64,000 nt of DNA from Qipengyuania soli. Its GTDB lineage: Bacteria > Pseudomonadota > Alphaproteobacteria > Sphingomonadales > Sphingomonadaceae. Positions 16,647 to 24,256 of this stretch are shown in pieces. Position numbers and translations under genes: made by a program. The stretch spans positions 1,116,001-1,180,000 of the forward strand of contig NZ_CP064654.1 in NCBI RefSeq assembly GCF_015529805.1, given 5' to 3'. Numbering within the stretch: position 1 is the stretch's first letter; every line of letters begins with the position of its first letter. The notes below the pieces were generated by a model that worked only from the letters and a program-made list of their open reading frames with translations, did no database searches and was not told where the DNA came from.

Positions 16647-18207
16647 ACCTTTCTACATTACCACCGCGATCAATTACCCCAACGGACGGCCGCACATCGG
16701 TCATGCCTATGAAGGGATTGCAACCGACGTCGTGGCCCGGCACCAGCGCCAGCGTGGTCGGGACGTGCGCTTTGTCACCGGCACCGATGAGCATGGGCTC
16801 AAGATGGACCAGACGGCCCGCAACCAAGGCCGTGCCACGATCGATCTGGCCGACGAAATGTCAGGACATTTCCGTGACATGGCGAACAGGCTTAACTTGT
16901 CTTATGACGAATTCGTGCGTACCACGGAGGATCGCCACAAGGCGGCCAGCATCGAGCTGTGGAAGCGCATGGAAGCCAATGGCGACCTGTACCTCGACCG
17001 TTACGAAGGTTGGTATTCGGTCCGCGACGAGGCATTTTACGACGAGAGCGAACTTAACGAAGGCGAGGGAGGGGGGAAACTCTCCCCGCAAGGTACTCCC
17101 GTCGAGTGGACGGCTGAAGAGACGTGGTTCTTCAGGCTTTCAGCCTATCAGGACAGACTCCTAGCGCTTTACCGCGACAATCCCGACTTCATCCGGCCGG
17201 AGAGTCGCCGGAACGAAGTGCTGCGCTTCGTCGAGGGCGGGCTGAAGGACCTCAGCGTCTCGCGCACGAGCTTCGATTGGGGCGTACCCGTTCCCGACAG
17301 CGATGGTCACGTGATGTATGTGTGGGTTGACGCGCTGACCACGTACATGACTGGCGTCGGTTTCCCGGACTCCGAAGGCGAGATGTTCCAGCGTTACTGG
17401 CCTGCCGACGTTCACATGATCGGCAAGGACATCACACGCTTTCACACGGTCTATTGGCCTGCCTTCCTGATGAGCGCCGGTCTCGCGTTGCCGAAGCAGG
17501 TGTTCAGCCATGGCTTCCTCCTCGCGCGCGGCGGGGAGAAGATGAGCAAGAGCGCGGGCAACGTCGTCGATCCGATGGAACTCGCCGAACGGTTCGGTGT
17601 GGACCAGCTGCGGTACTTCTTCATTCGCGAGATCGCATTCGGCCAGGACGGCAGTTACTCGGCCGAGGCCATTGTCCAGCGAGCGAACGGCGAATTGGGG
17701 AACGCCTTCGGCAACCTGGCGCAGCGCACACTCGGGTTCATCGCCAAGAACCTCGAGGGACATCTTCCCGCGATCCGTGGTCACGACCGTGCCGATGCGG
17801 AACTGTTCGATATCGTCGACAAGGCCGTCCGCACGGATATCCCTGCGGCATTCGATTCTCTTGCGCTCCATCAGGCGGTTGAGGCTTGGCTGCAGGCCGT
17901 CTTTGCCTGCAACGCCTACATCGACGCACAAGCTCCATGGACCCTGCGGAAGTCAGACCCGGAGCGCATGGAGACGGTCCTGGCGACACTCTACATCTGC
18001 ATTGCGCAGCTTGCCGTCGCGATCGCTCCTGTCATCCCGGCGAGCAGCGCCAAACTGCTCGACCTCATGGGCGTGGGCGATGAACTGCGCACCTACGAGG
18101 GAATAGGCAGCCACTGGTATTCGCCTCTGGCCGAGAGCGACTTCCAGATCGCGGCACCGACCCCGCTGTTCCCCAGGGTCGAACTGGCAGAGGACGAAAC
18201 CGCCTGA
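16639..18207 (+). CDS. metG: Methionyl-tRNA synthetase
   Basis: Class I synthetase charging tRNA-Met. The 522-residue protein has H19-I-G-H22 and K301-M-S-K-S305. The insertion around residues 128-165 lacks the cysteines of the zinc knuckle, and there is no C-terminal EMAP-type tRNA-binding domain, so it is the short form common in alphaproteobacteria. The start is the ATG at 16639, inside the end of holB; the frame is open upstream only because holB lies there. TatD begins one base into the metG stop (TGATG). Confidence 0.97.
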   Translation: MAEPFYITTAINYPNGRPHIGHAYEGIATDVVARHQRQRGRDVRFVTGTDEHGLKMDQTARNQGRATIDLADEMSGHFRDMANRLNLSYDEFVRTTEDRHKAASIELWKRMEANGDLYLDRYEGWYSVRDEAFYDESELNEGEGGGKLSPQGTPVEWTAEETWFFRLSAYQDRLLALYRDNPDFIRPESRRNEVLRFVEGGLKDLSVSRTSFDWGVPVPDSDGHVMYVWVDALTTYMTGVGFPDSEGEMFQRYWPADVHMIGKDITRFHTVYWPAFLMSAGLALPKQVFSHGFLLARGGEKMSKSAGNVVDPMELAERFGVDQLRYFFIREIAFGQDGSYSAEAIVQRANGELGNAFGNLAQRTLGFIAKNLEGHLPAIRGHDRADAELFDIVDKAVRTDIPAAFDSLALHQAVEAWLQAVFACNAYIDAQAPWTLRKSDPERMETVLATLYICIAQLAVAIAPVIPASSAKLLDLMGVGDELRTYEGIGSHWYSPLAESDFQIAAPTPLFPRVELAEDETA

Positions 18208-18983
18208 TGCTCGTCGATAGCCACTGCCATCTCGAATACGATGGCCTGGTCGACGATCAGGCCGGTGTGCTCGATCGGGCACGCGAGGCGGGGGTAGGGG
18301 CCTTCCTCAATATCTCCACCAAGCGTGCGGAGTGGGGCAGGGTGGTAGGGACCGCGCGGGCCACAAATGACGTCTATGCCAGTGTCGGCATCCATCCGCA
18401 TCATGCCGACCAGCATCTCGATCTCGAGCGCGATGAACTGTTCGAGGCAACGTGCGATCCCAAGGTTATCGGCATCGGTGAGACCGGTCTCGACTACTAT
18501 TACGACCATTCCGACCGCGCCGCGCAACAACGCCTGTTCCGTCTGCACATCGACGTCGCGCGCGAGACGCAGCTTCCGGTGATCATCCATACCCGCGACG
18601 CAGAGGACGACACGATCGCCATCTTGAGAGAAGAGATGGGGAAGGGCGCATTCCCGGCGCTCATTCACTGCTTCACGGCGTCAGCCGAATTCGGCAAACG
18701 CGTTCTCGAGCTGGGGCTTTCCATATCGATTTCAGGCATCGTGACCTTCAAGAATGCCCGTGAACTCCAGGAAGTGGCAAAGACTATTCCGCGCGATCGC
18801 TTGCTTGTCGAAACCGACAGTCCCTTCCTCGCCCCTGTGCCGCACCGCGGCAAGAGCTGCGAGCCAGGCTACGTCCGGGACACTGCCGCCTTCATTGCAG
18901 ATCTACGTGGTGAGACACTCGACGAACTGGCCGGATACACGACACGCAATTTCTTTTCGCTATTCAGCAAGGCAGCAGCGTGA
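18207..18983 (+). CDS. TatD-family deoxyribonuclease (YcfH-like)
   Basis: Metal-dependent hydrolase of the amidohydrolase superfamily; family members are 3'-5' exonucleases or D-aminoacyl-tRNA deacylase-like enzymes. The 258-residue product shows D4-S-H6-C-H8 metal ligands, G-I-H-P-H-H, E-T-G-L-D-Y-Y and E-T-D-S-P-F-L, the four family signatures. The ATG shares its first base with the metG stop. metG-tatD-MBL hydrolase is a frequent order in proteobacteria. Confidence 0.94.
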   Translation: MLVDSHCHLEYDGLVDDQAGVLDRAREAGVGAFLNISTKRAEWGRVVGTARATNDVYASVGIHPHHADQHLDLERDELFEATCDPKVIGIGETGLDYYYDHSDRAAQQRLFRLHIDVARETQLPVIIHTRDAEDDTIAILREEMGKGAFPALIHCFTASAEFGKRVLELGLSISISGIVTFKNARELQEVAKTIPRDRLLVETDSPFLAPVPHRGKSCEPGYVRDTAAFIADLRGETLDELAGYTTRNFFSLFSKAAA

Positions 18984-19747
18984 AGTTACTGATGCTCGGC
19001 TCCGGCACGTCGACCGGGGTGCCTCGGGTCGGCAACGACTGGGGTGAATGCGACCCGACAGAACCTCGAAACCGGCGTACGCGTGTTTCGATCATCGTCG
19101 AGAACGATGCAGGCCAACGAATACTCGTCGATACTTCGACCGACTTGCGCGCGCAGTTGCTCGCGAACTCAGTCGATAAGATTGATGCCGTCTTTTGGAC
19201 CCATGATCATGCGGACCATTGTCACGGCATCGATGATCTCAGGGTCATGCGCTATGATCGCAGCAATCCCATTCCCGGATTTGCGAGCGAGGTAACCAGT
19301 GCGCGCTTGCGCCGCAGGTTCGACTACATATTCGAAGGGCAGTTCGGCTATCCCACGATAATAGACCTCAAGTTGCTCGGCCAAATGCACATGGTTGCCG
19401 GATTTTCTTTCGACCATGTCGAAATGCCGCATGGTCCCGTGTCCAACACGGGCTTTCGCTTCGAGGCTGATGGGAAATCAATCGTTTACGCGACGGATTT
19501 CAGCGAGATTACACCTCAAATGGTCCGATGCTTCGAAGGAACAGATATTCTCGTGGTCGACTGCCTGCGGCGAAAGCCGCATCCGACGCATGCGCATTTC
19601 GACATGGCCATTGAACTCGGGCGCAAATGCAAGGCCCGGCAAACCGTCCTGACCCATATGGACAAGAGCATGGATTATCGCAGCCTGTGCGACGAGGTGC
19701 CTAAGGGCGTGACCGTCGGGTACGATGGACTGGAGATCGAGGCGTGA
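18980..19747 (+). CDS. MBL-fold metallohydrolase (PhnP/RNase Z-like)
   Basis: A 255-residue beta-lactamase-fold hydrolase with the metal motif T-H75-D-H77-A-D79-H80-C-H-G and G-S-G-T-S-T-G-V-P near the N-terminus, as in PhnP-type cyclic phosphodiesterases. Further ligands are seen at M-P-H-G, Y-A-T-D-F-S and L-T-H-M-D. It lacks the RNase Z exosite arm. GTG start overlapping the tatD stop. A phosphodiester substrate is likely from the family; the exact one is unknown. Confidence 0.9.
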   Translation: MKLLMLGSGTSTGVPRVGNDWGECDPTEPRNRRTRVSIIVENDAGQRILVDTSTDLRAQLLANSVDKIDAVFWTHDHADHCHGIDDLRVMRYDRSNPIPGFASEVTSARLRRRFDYIFEGQFGYPTIIDLKLLGQMHMVAGFSFDHVEMPHGPVSNTGFRFEADGKSIVYATDFSEITPQMVRCFEGTDILVVDCLRRKPHPTHAHFDMAIELGRKCKARQTVLTHMDKSMDYRSLCDEVPKGVTVGYDGLEIEA

Positions 19748-19911
19748 GCGAACATCAGATCGTATCGCTTGTTTCTCTGGTTGGCGTCCTGATCCTGGTT
19801 TCTTCCGGATTTCGGTCCCACAACGTAACCTGGCGCAAGGGCTTCTTTATGGCAGGAGCGTGGGCCGGAATATTCGCCGCGGTGATCCTTTTCATCTACC
19901 TAGTTCGATAG
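19744..19911 (+). CDS. 55-aa predicted membrane protein coupled to the MBL hydrolase
   Basis: GTG at 19744 overlaps the MBL stop (GTGA) and opens a 55-codon frame ending at TAG 19909-19911. The product has two hydrophobic segments (about 6-21 and 36-53) separated by a basic loop (R-S-H-N-V-T-W-R-K-G), the pattern of a two-span small membrane protein. The tight coupling and clean hydropathy make it likely to be real despite its size. No family recognised. Confidence 0.65.
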   Translation: MSEHQIVSLVSLVGVLILVSSGFRSHNVTWRKGFFMAGAWAGIFAAVILFIYLVR

Positions 19912-19943
19912 CCACCCAAGCTCGCCCTGATCTCAAGCTTAAC

Positions 19944-19957
19944 ATAATATATATTAT
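19944..19957. promoter_or_regulatory. AT-only palindrome ATAATATATATTAT upstream of mazG
   Basis: A perfect 14-bp palindrome made only of A and T, in an otherwise GC-rich stretch 79 bases before the mazG start. It contains TATAAT-like -10 sequences on both strands and could be a promoter core or a regulator site. Which of these is not decidable by eye. Confidence 0.4.
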
Positions 19958-19980
19958 CATCTCAGCCGAATTGGGTCGTG

Positions 19981-20000
19981 GAGGGCTCCCCCAGGCCCTC
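19981..20000 (+). promoter_or_regulatory. Hairpin GAGGGC-N8-GCCCTC in the mazG leader
   Basis: Six-base perfect arms around an 8-base loop, 36 bases before the mazG start and 24 bases after the AT palindrome. No T-run follows, so it is not a classic terminator; it may shape the mazG 5' leader. Confidence 0.35.
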
Positions 20001-20035
20001 TTCCGGCGATCGACGGGACCAGCTACCTCAACGCC

Positions 20036-20800
20036 ATGTCCGACGAAATGAACCGACTGCTCGCAATTATGGCCCAGCTGCGCGATCCAGTGCGCGGTTG
20101 CGAATGGGACACAGCGCAGGATTTCTCCACCATTGCCCCATACACGATCGAGGAAGCTTACGAGGTTTCCGACGCAATCGACCGGAATGACATGGAGGAT
20201 TTGCGCGGCGAACTCGGCGATCTTCTCTTCCAGGTGGTCTTTCACTCCCGGATGGCTGAGGAAGCCGGCCATTTCAGCTTTGCAGACGTAGCCCGCGACA
20301 TCAGCGACAAGATGGAAGCGCGCCACCCGCATATCTTCGGCGCCGAAGGCGGCATCATGGAAGACTCTCGCTGGGAAGATTTGAAAGCAGCAGAGCGCTC
20401 CGCGAATGGCTCGCATGGCGCACTCGATGGCATTGCAGCAGCTTTACCGGCGCTACTGCGCTCAGGTAAGTTGCAGAAACGAGCAGCGCGCGTCGGCTTC
20501 GAATGGCCGGATGTCGAAGGTCCGCTGGCCAAGCTGCGGGAAGAGCTCGAAGAGCTCGAGGCCGCAGAAACCGTCGAAGAGCGGCTCTTGGAAGCTGGTG
20601 ATGTCCTGTTCGTGGCCGTAAACATCGTTCGCCGCTACGGTGTGGAACCAGAGCAAGCACTTCGCGCATCGAATTCGAAATTCGAATATCGATTCAGGAA
20701 GATGGAAGAGCTTTCTCGACTGGACGGTAAGGACTTCGCGTCGCTAGACCTGGATGAGCAGGAAGCCTACTGGCAGCGCGCGAAGCGCGATACCGCCTGA
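20036..20800 (+). CDS. mazG: Nucleoside triphosphate pyrophosphohydrolase
   Basis: House-cleaning enzyme that hydrolyses (d)NTPs to NMP and pyrophosphate. The 254 residues hold two MazG halves; the first has the metal motif E-E-A-Y-E and E-L-G-D-L-L-F-Q-V-V-F-H, the second E-E-L-E-E-L-E and E-A-G-D-V-L-F. The N-terminal L-R-D-P-V-R-G-C-E-W-D is the family signature. Start ATG 20036. Only two bases separate its stop from that of the convergent hflX. Confidence 0.95.
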   Translation: MSDEMNRLLAIMAQLRDPVRGCEWDTAQDFSTIAPYTIEEAYEVSDAIDRNDMEDLRGELGDLLFQVVFHSRMAEEAGHFSFADVARDISDKMEARHPHIFGAEGGIMEDSRWEDLKAAERSANGSHGALDGIAAALPALLRSGKLQKRAARVGFEWPDVEGPLAKLREELEELEAAETVEERLLEAGDVLFVAVNIVRRYGVEPEQALRASNSKFEYRFRKMEELSRLDGKDFASLDLDEQEAYWQRAKRDTA

Positions 20801-20802
20801 AC

Positions 20803-22149
20803 TTACCAGTCGAGGGTTTCGAACTGCCCCAGCTCCTTGGGATTGAGCCGAACGCTGATCTTGCGCGTTGGCCCCTTCTCGGCCGCCTCGGCAGCAACAT
20901 CGTCTACCACGTCGCCATGGGCATAGAGCCAGGCGATCTTGCGCCCGTCACTGGCAGGGATTTCATAGGTCCGGAAAGCTGCCTTGCGGGTGAGCATGTC
21001 ACCCAGCGTCGCCAACAGCTCTTCCACGCCGTCACCGGTTAGCGCTGAAAGCGGGACAACCGATTCATCCGCTGCCGCGAGCGATGCCAGTTCCTCGGCA
21101 TCGTCGGCCTCGAGCTGGTCCCACTTGTTCCAAATCTCGATGATCGGAATGGCGGAAACCTCCCCCTCCCCTTCGATCACCCCGAGATCACGCAGGACAT
21201 CGAGTACCTGGGCTTTCTGCGCGGCAGACGATGCATTGGAGATGTCACGCACGTGGCAAATTATGTCCGCGGCGGTCACCTCCTCGAGGGTCGCCCGGAA
21301 TGCCGCAACCAGCTGGGTCGGCAAATCGGAGATGAAGCCAACGGTGTCGGAGAGGATGGCCTTCTCAACGCCAGGCAGAGTAATGGCCCGCATTGTCGGG
21401 TCCAGCGTGGCGAACAGCAGATCCTCCGCCATGACCCCGGCACCGGTGAGCCGGTTAAACAGGGTCGATTTCCCGGCGTTGGTGTATCCCACCAGGGCAA
21501 TGACCGGCCACGGGGCGCGTTCGCGGCGCTCGCGATGCAGACCGCGAGTCTTGCGAACCTGCTCCAGCTCCTTCCGCAGACGACCCATGCGCTGCCGGAT
21601 CATGCGTCGGTCCGCTTCAATCTGCGTTTCACCCGGACCGCCAAGGAAACCGAAACCGCCGCGCTGGCGCTCGAGGTGAGTCCAGCTGCGGACGAGACGG
21701 CTCTGCTGGTAGTCGAGATGGGCAAGCTCGACCTGCAGGCGACCCTCGGCCGTTGCAGCGCGTTCACCGAAGATTTCGAGGATCAAGCCGGTTCGGTCGA
21801 TTACCTTCCGCGCCAGTTTCTCCTCGAGATTGCGCTGCTGGATCGGGCTGAGAGCGCCATCGACGACAACCAGTTCAGCCTCATTCTGCTCGCATGCAAT
21901 ACGGATGTTTTCGACCTGACCTGCCCCAAACAGCAGGTTCGGCCGCACCTCGCGCACGGGCAGAATGAGGCTTTCGGCGACGATAATACCGATGGCGAGC
22001 GCAAGCCCTTCCGCCTCGGCGAGCCGCGAGGCCGCGTCGAGATCGTAGCGAATGCCCCGGATGTCCGGGCAAATGACGAGGGCTCGCGCGCCGCGCGAGA
22101 CTTCGCCCATCAGGTTGTCGTCGAAACTCAGTTGTCGTCCTCTTCCCAT
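20803..22149 (-). CDS. hflX: GTPase HflX
   Basis: Ribosome-associated GTPase that splits stalled 70S ribosomes. The 448-residue protein has the HflX N-terminal domain, the glycine-rich [13 protein letters not shown], a coiled linker, and a G domain with G1 G221-Y-T-N-A-G-K-S-T229, G3 D-T-V-G-F and G4 N-K-W-D. The ATG at 22149 lies within the end of hfq (22-base overlap); an in-frame ATG 13 codons on is possible. hfq-hflX is a conserved order, here at the end of the ntr operon. Confidence 0.95.
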   Translation of the reverse strand: MGRGRQLSFDDNLMGEVSRGARALVICPDIRGIRYDLDAASRLAEAEGLALAIGIIVAESLILPVREVRPNLLFGAGQVENIRIACEQNEAELVVVDGALSPIQQRNLEEKLARKVIDRTGLILEIFGERAATAEGRLQVELAHLDYQQSRLVRSWTHLERQRGGFGFLGGPGETQIEADRRMIRQRMGRLRKELEQVRKTRGLHRERRERAPWPVIALVGYTNAGKSTLFNRLTGAGVMAEDLLFATLDPTMRAITLPGVEKAILSDTVGFISDLPTQLVAAFRATLEEVTAADIICHVRDISNASSAAQKAQVLDVLRDLGVIEGEGEVSAIPIIEIWNKWDQLEADDAEELASLAAADESVVPLSALTGDGVEELLATLGDMLTRKAAFRTYEIPASDGRKIAWLYAHGDVVDDVAAEAAEKGPTRKISVRLNPKELGQFETLDW

Positions 22150-22685
22150 TCCTCGGTCAGGTCGACCGGCGTGGTCGGCTGAATCGTGGAAACGGCATGT
22201 TTGTAAGCCAGCTGCACATACCCGTCGCGCTCAAGCAACATGCAGAAGAGGTCGTAAGCGGCGATCTTGCCCTGCAGCATGACGCCGTTGACGAGGAACA
22301 TGGTCACTTGCGCCTCTGCCTGGCGAACGCGGCTAAGGAATACGTCCTGCAACAAGCGCTGCCGTGCGTTCGAGTTCTGGCTGGCGAATTGCGAGGCATC
22401 GACCGGCTGGCCCGGCATGATCGTGCTGATGGCGTGCTTGTAGACCAGCTGCGACTGACCATCCCGCCGCAGCAGGATCGAGAAATTGTCGAACCAGGTC
22501 ACGATGCCCTGCAGCTTCACGCCCTTGACCAGGAACATGGTCACCGGCGTCTTGTTGCGGCGCAAGAGGTTTAGGAAGGCATCTTGCAGGTTGCCTTGTT
22601 TCTGGCCCCCTGCCCCACCCCCTGCGGTCTTCTCGGCCGCCGGTTTTTCCGGACGCGGACGAGCAGTAAGGGTACGTTCGGACAT
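22128..22685 (-). CDS. hfq: Tandem (two-domain) RNA chaperone Hfq
   Basis: Hfq is normally one Sm-fold domain of about 65 core residues that forms a hexamer. This 185-residue chain holds two: residues 31-92 (L-Q-D-A-F-L-N...Y-K-H-A-I-S-T) and 110-170 (L-Q-D-V-F-L-S...Y-K-H-A-V-S-T), joined by about 18 residues, with an Ala/Gly/Lys-rich N-terminus and an acidic tail. Both copies keep the proximal Q and Y-K-H-A. Copy 1 keeps the rim patch (R-R-N-K) and distal K57; copy 2 has R-Q-A-E and M136 there. Three chains could form an alternating pseudo-hexamer. Start ATG 22685 with GGAGAGA before it. Confidence 0.93.
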   Translation of the reverse strand: MSERTLTARPRPEKPAAEKTAGGGAGGQKQGNLQDAFLNLLRRNKTPVTMFLVKGVKLQGIVTWFDNFSILLRRDGQSQLVYKHAISTIMPGQPVDASQFASQNSNARQRLLQDVFLSRVRQAEAQVTMFLVNGVMLQGKIAAYDLFCMLLERDGYVQLAYKHAVSTIQPTTPVDLTEEWEEDDN

Positions 22686-22691
22686 AGCTGT

Positions 22692-22721
22692 CTCTCCGTT
22701 CTTGGCGGCCGCCTGAACGGA
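22692..22721 (-). promoter_or_regulatory. Nested hairpin covering the hfq ribosome-binding site
   Basis: On the minus strand, TCCGTTC pairs with GAACGGA and encloses the self-complementary GGCGGCCGCC. The right arm ends in GGA, the first half of the GGAGAG ribosome-binding site just before the hfq ATG at 22685. Folding would partly hide the site, so translation of hfq may be controlled here. This is a structure read by eye, not measured. Confidence 0.45.
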
Positions 22722-22848
22722 CCGCAATCTGGGCGCCCACCGCACCCGATTTCGCGCACGTCATTGCGTGCACGCCTATTGTGGCGTTTCGACTCGAATT
22801 TCGCAATGATTGTATCGCTTTCCCGATTGGGAGCAGCGATTTATTCGT

Positions 22849-24234
22849 TCAGTTCTTGCGATCCCCCGGCTTCTTGTCGGCCATACCCAGGAGCTTCAAT
22901 TTACGATGGAGGGCTGAACGCTCCATCCCGATGAAGCTCGCCGTCTTGGAAATATTCCCCGAGAAGCGGCGTATCTGGATGGTCAGGTACTCGCGCTCGA
23001 AGCTCTCGCGAGCTTCGCGCAAAGGCGCTCCCATTAGTGCGGCTACGCCGCCATTTCCGCCCACCTTGCCTCCGAGCACTTCTTCGGGGAGCATCTCCGT
23101 TTCGATGTGCTCGAGCTGTTCTCGTGGCGTCAGGATCACGGTGCGCTCCACCACGTTGCGCAGCTGGCGCACGTTGCCTGGCCAGTCGTAGGCTTGAAGC
23201 GCCGCCAATGCCTCTTCGCTAATCGTCGGGGGACGTAAGCCCTGCTCAGCAGCATAGTGCGCGAAGAATGTATTCGCGAGCGCGGGGATGTCGTCCCTAC
23301 GCTCCGCCAGTGAGGGCACCTCAACCGGCACCACGTTGAGACGATAGAAGAGGTCTTCGCGAAACCGCTTCTCCTCCATTTCCTTCTGAAGATCTCGAGC
23401 GGTCGAACTGACCACCCGGACGTCGACTCCGATCTGGCGTGAGCCGCCGACGCGCACGAAGCTCTGTTCCGTCAAAACGCGCAATATACGCGCCTGAGTG
23501 GAGAGCGGCATGTCGGCAACCTCGTCGAGATAAAGGGTTCCCCCATCCGCCATTTCGAGGAGTCCAGGCCTGACCAGCTTGCCGTCCGCTTCCTCTCCGA
23601 ACAGTTCCTCCTCGAACCGTTCCGGTGTGATCCGGGCCGAATTAACGATCACGAAGGCCTTCTCGGCCCGTGGACTCCAGCTGTGAAGCAGTCGCGCGGC
23701 CACTTCCTTACCCGTTCCGGCGGGACCACTGATGAGGACGCGGCTGCCAGTGTTCGCCACACGCTTCAGCGTAGCGCGCACAGCGTTGATCACGGTCGAA
23801 TTGCCAGTGAACTCGCCGTTCTGAACCATGCCCTCGCGCAAGCGCGTGTTTTCGCGTCGCAGCCTCTCGGTTTCTGTAGCACGGTCGACCAGATGGAGCA
23901 GGCGCTCAGCCTCGAAAGGTTTCTCGAGGAAGTCCACCGCGCCTCGGCTTACCGCACTTACCGCTGTGTCGATGTTACCGTGGCCCGAAAAGACAATGAC
24001 CGGAAGGTCCGGTTCGCGAGCCTTGATGGCGTCGAGCACTTCGAGCCCGTCCATTGGGCTGCCATGCAACCAGACGTCGAGGAGGACGAGGCTCGGCCTG
24101 CGCTCATCGACCGCCGCCAAGGCGCTGGTGCTGTCACCTGCAGTCCTGCATTCGTAGCCTTCGTCGCTCAGAACGCCCGCCACGAGATCGCGGATGTCGC
24201 GTTCGTCGTCGACGATCAGGATGTCTAGCGCCAT
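22849..24234 (-). CDS. ntrX: Response regulator NtrX, without the sigma-54 contact loop
   Basis: Partner of the NtrY kinase in nitrogen and redox control. The 461 residues have a receiver domain (phospho-acceptor D53 in L-L-D-V-W), an AAA+ domain (Walker A G-P-A-G-T-G-K-E; L-Y-L-D-E-V-A-D-M-P), and a Fis-type helix-turn-helix at the end. Between E-E-E-L-F-G and the L-Y-L-D-E strand, the G-A-F-T-G-A loop that touches sigma-54 is absent, and the segment is about five residues shorter than in the NtrC of this window. It probably acts as an ordinary DNA-binding regulator rather than a sigma-54 activator. Confidence 0.93.
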   Translation of the reverse strand: MALDILIVDDERDIRDLVAGVLSDEGYECRTAGDSTSALAAVDERRPSLVLLDVWLHGSPMDGLEVLDAIKAREPDLPVIVFSGHGNIDTAVSAVSRGAVDFLEKPFEAERLLHLVDRATETERLRRENTRLREGMVQNGEFTGNSTVINAVRATLKRVANTGSRVLISGPAGTGKEVAARLLHSWSPRAEKAFVIVNSARITPERFEEELFGEEADGKLVRPGLLEMADGGTLYLDEVADMPLSTQARILRVLTEQSFVRVGGSRQIGVDVRVVSSTARDLQKEMEEKRFREDLFYRLNVVPVEVPSLAERRDDIPALANTFFAHYAAEQGLRPPTISEEALAALQAYDWPGNVRQLRNVVERTVILTPREQLEHIETEMLPEEVLGGKVGGNGGVAALMGAPLREARESFEREYLTIQIRRFSGNISKTASFIGMERSALHRKLKLLGMADKKPGDRKN

Positions 24235-24256
24235 CGGTCCGTACCTTCACTTTGCA

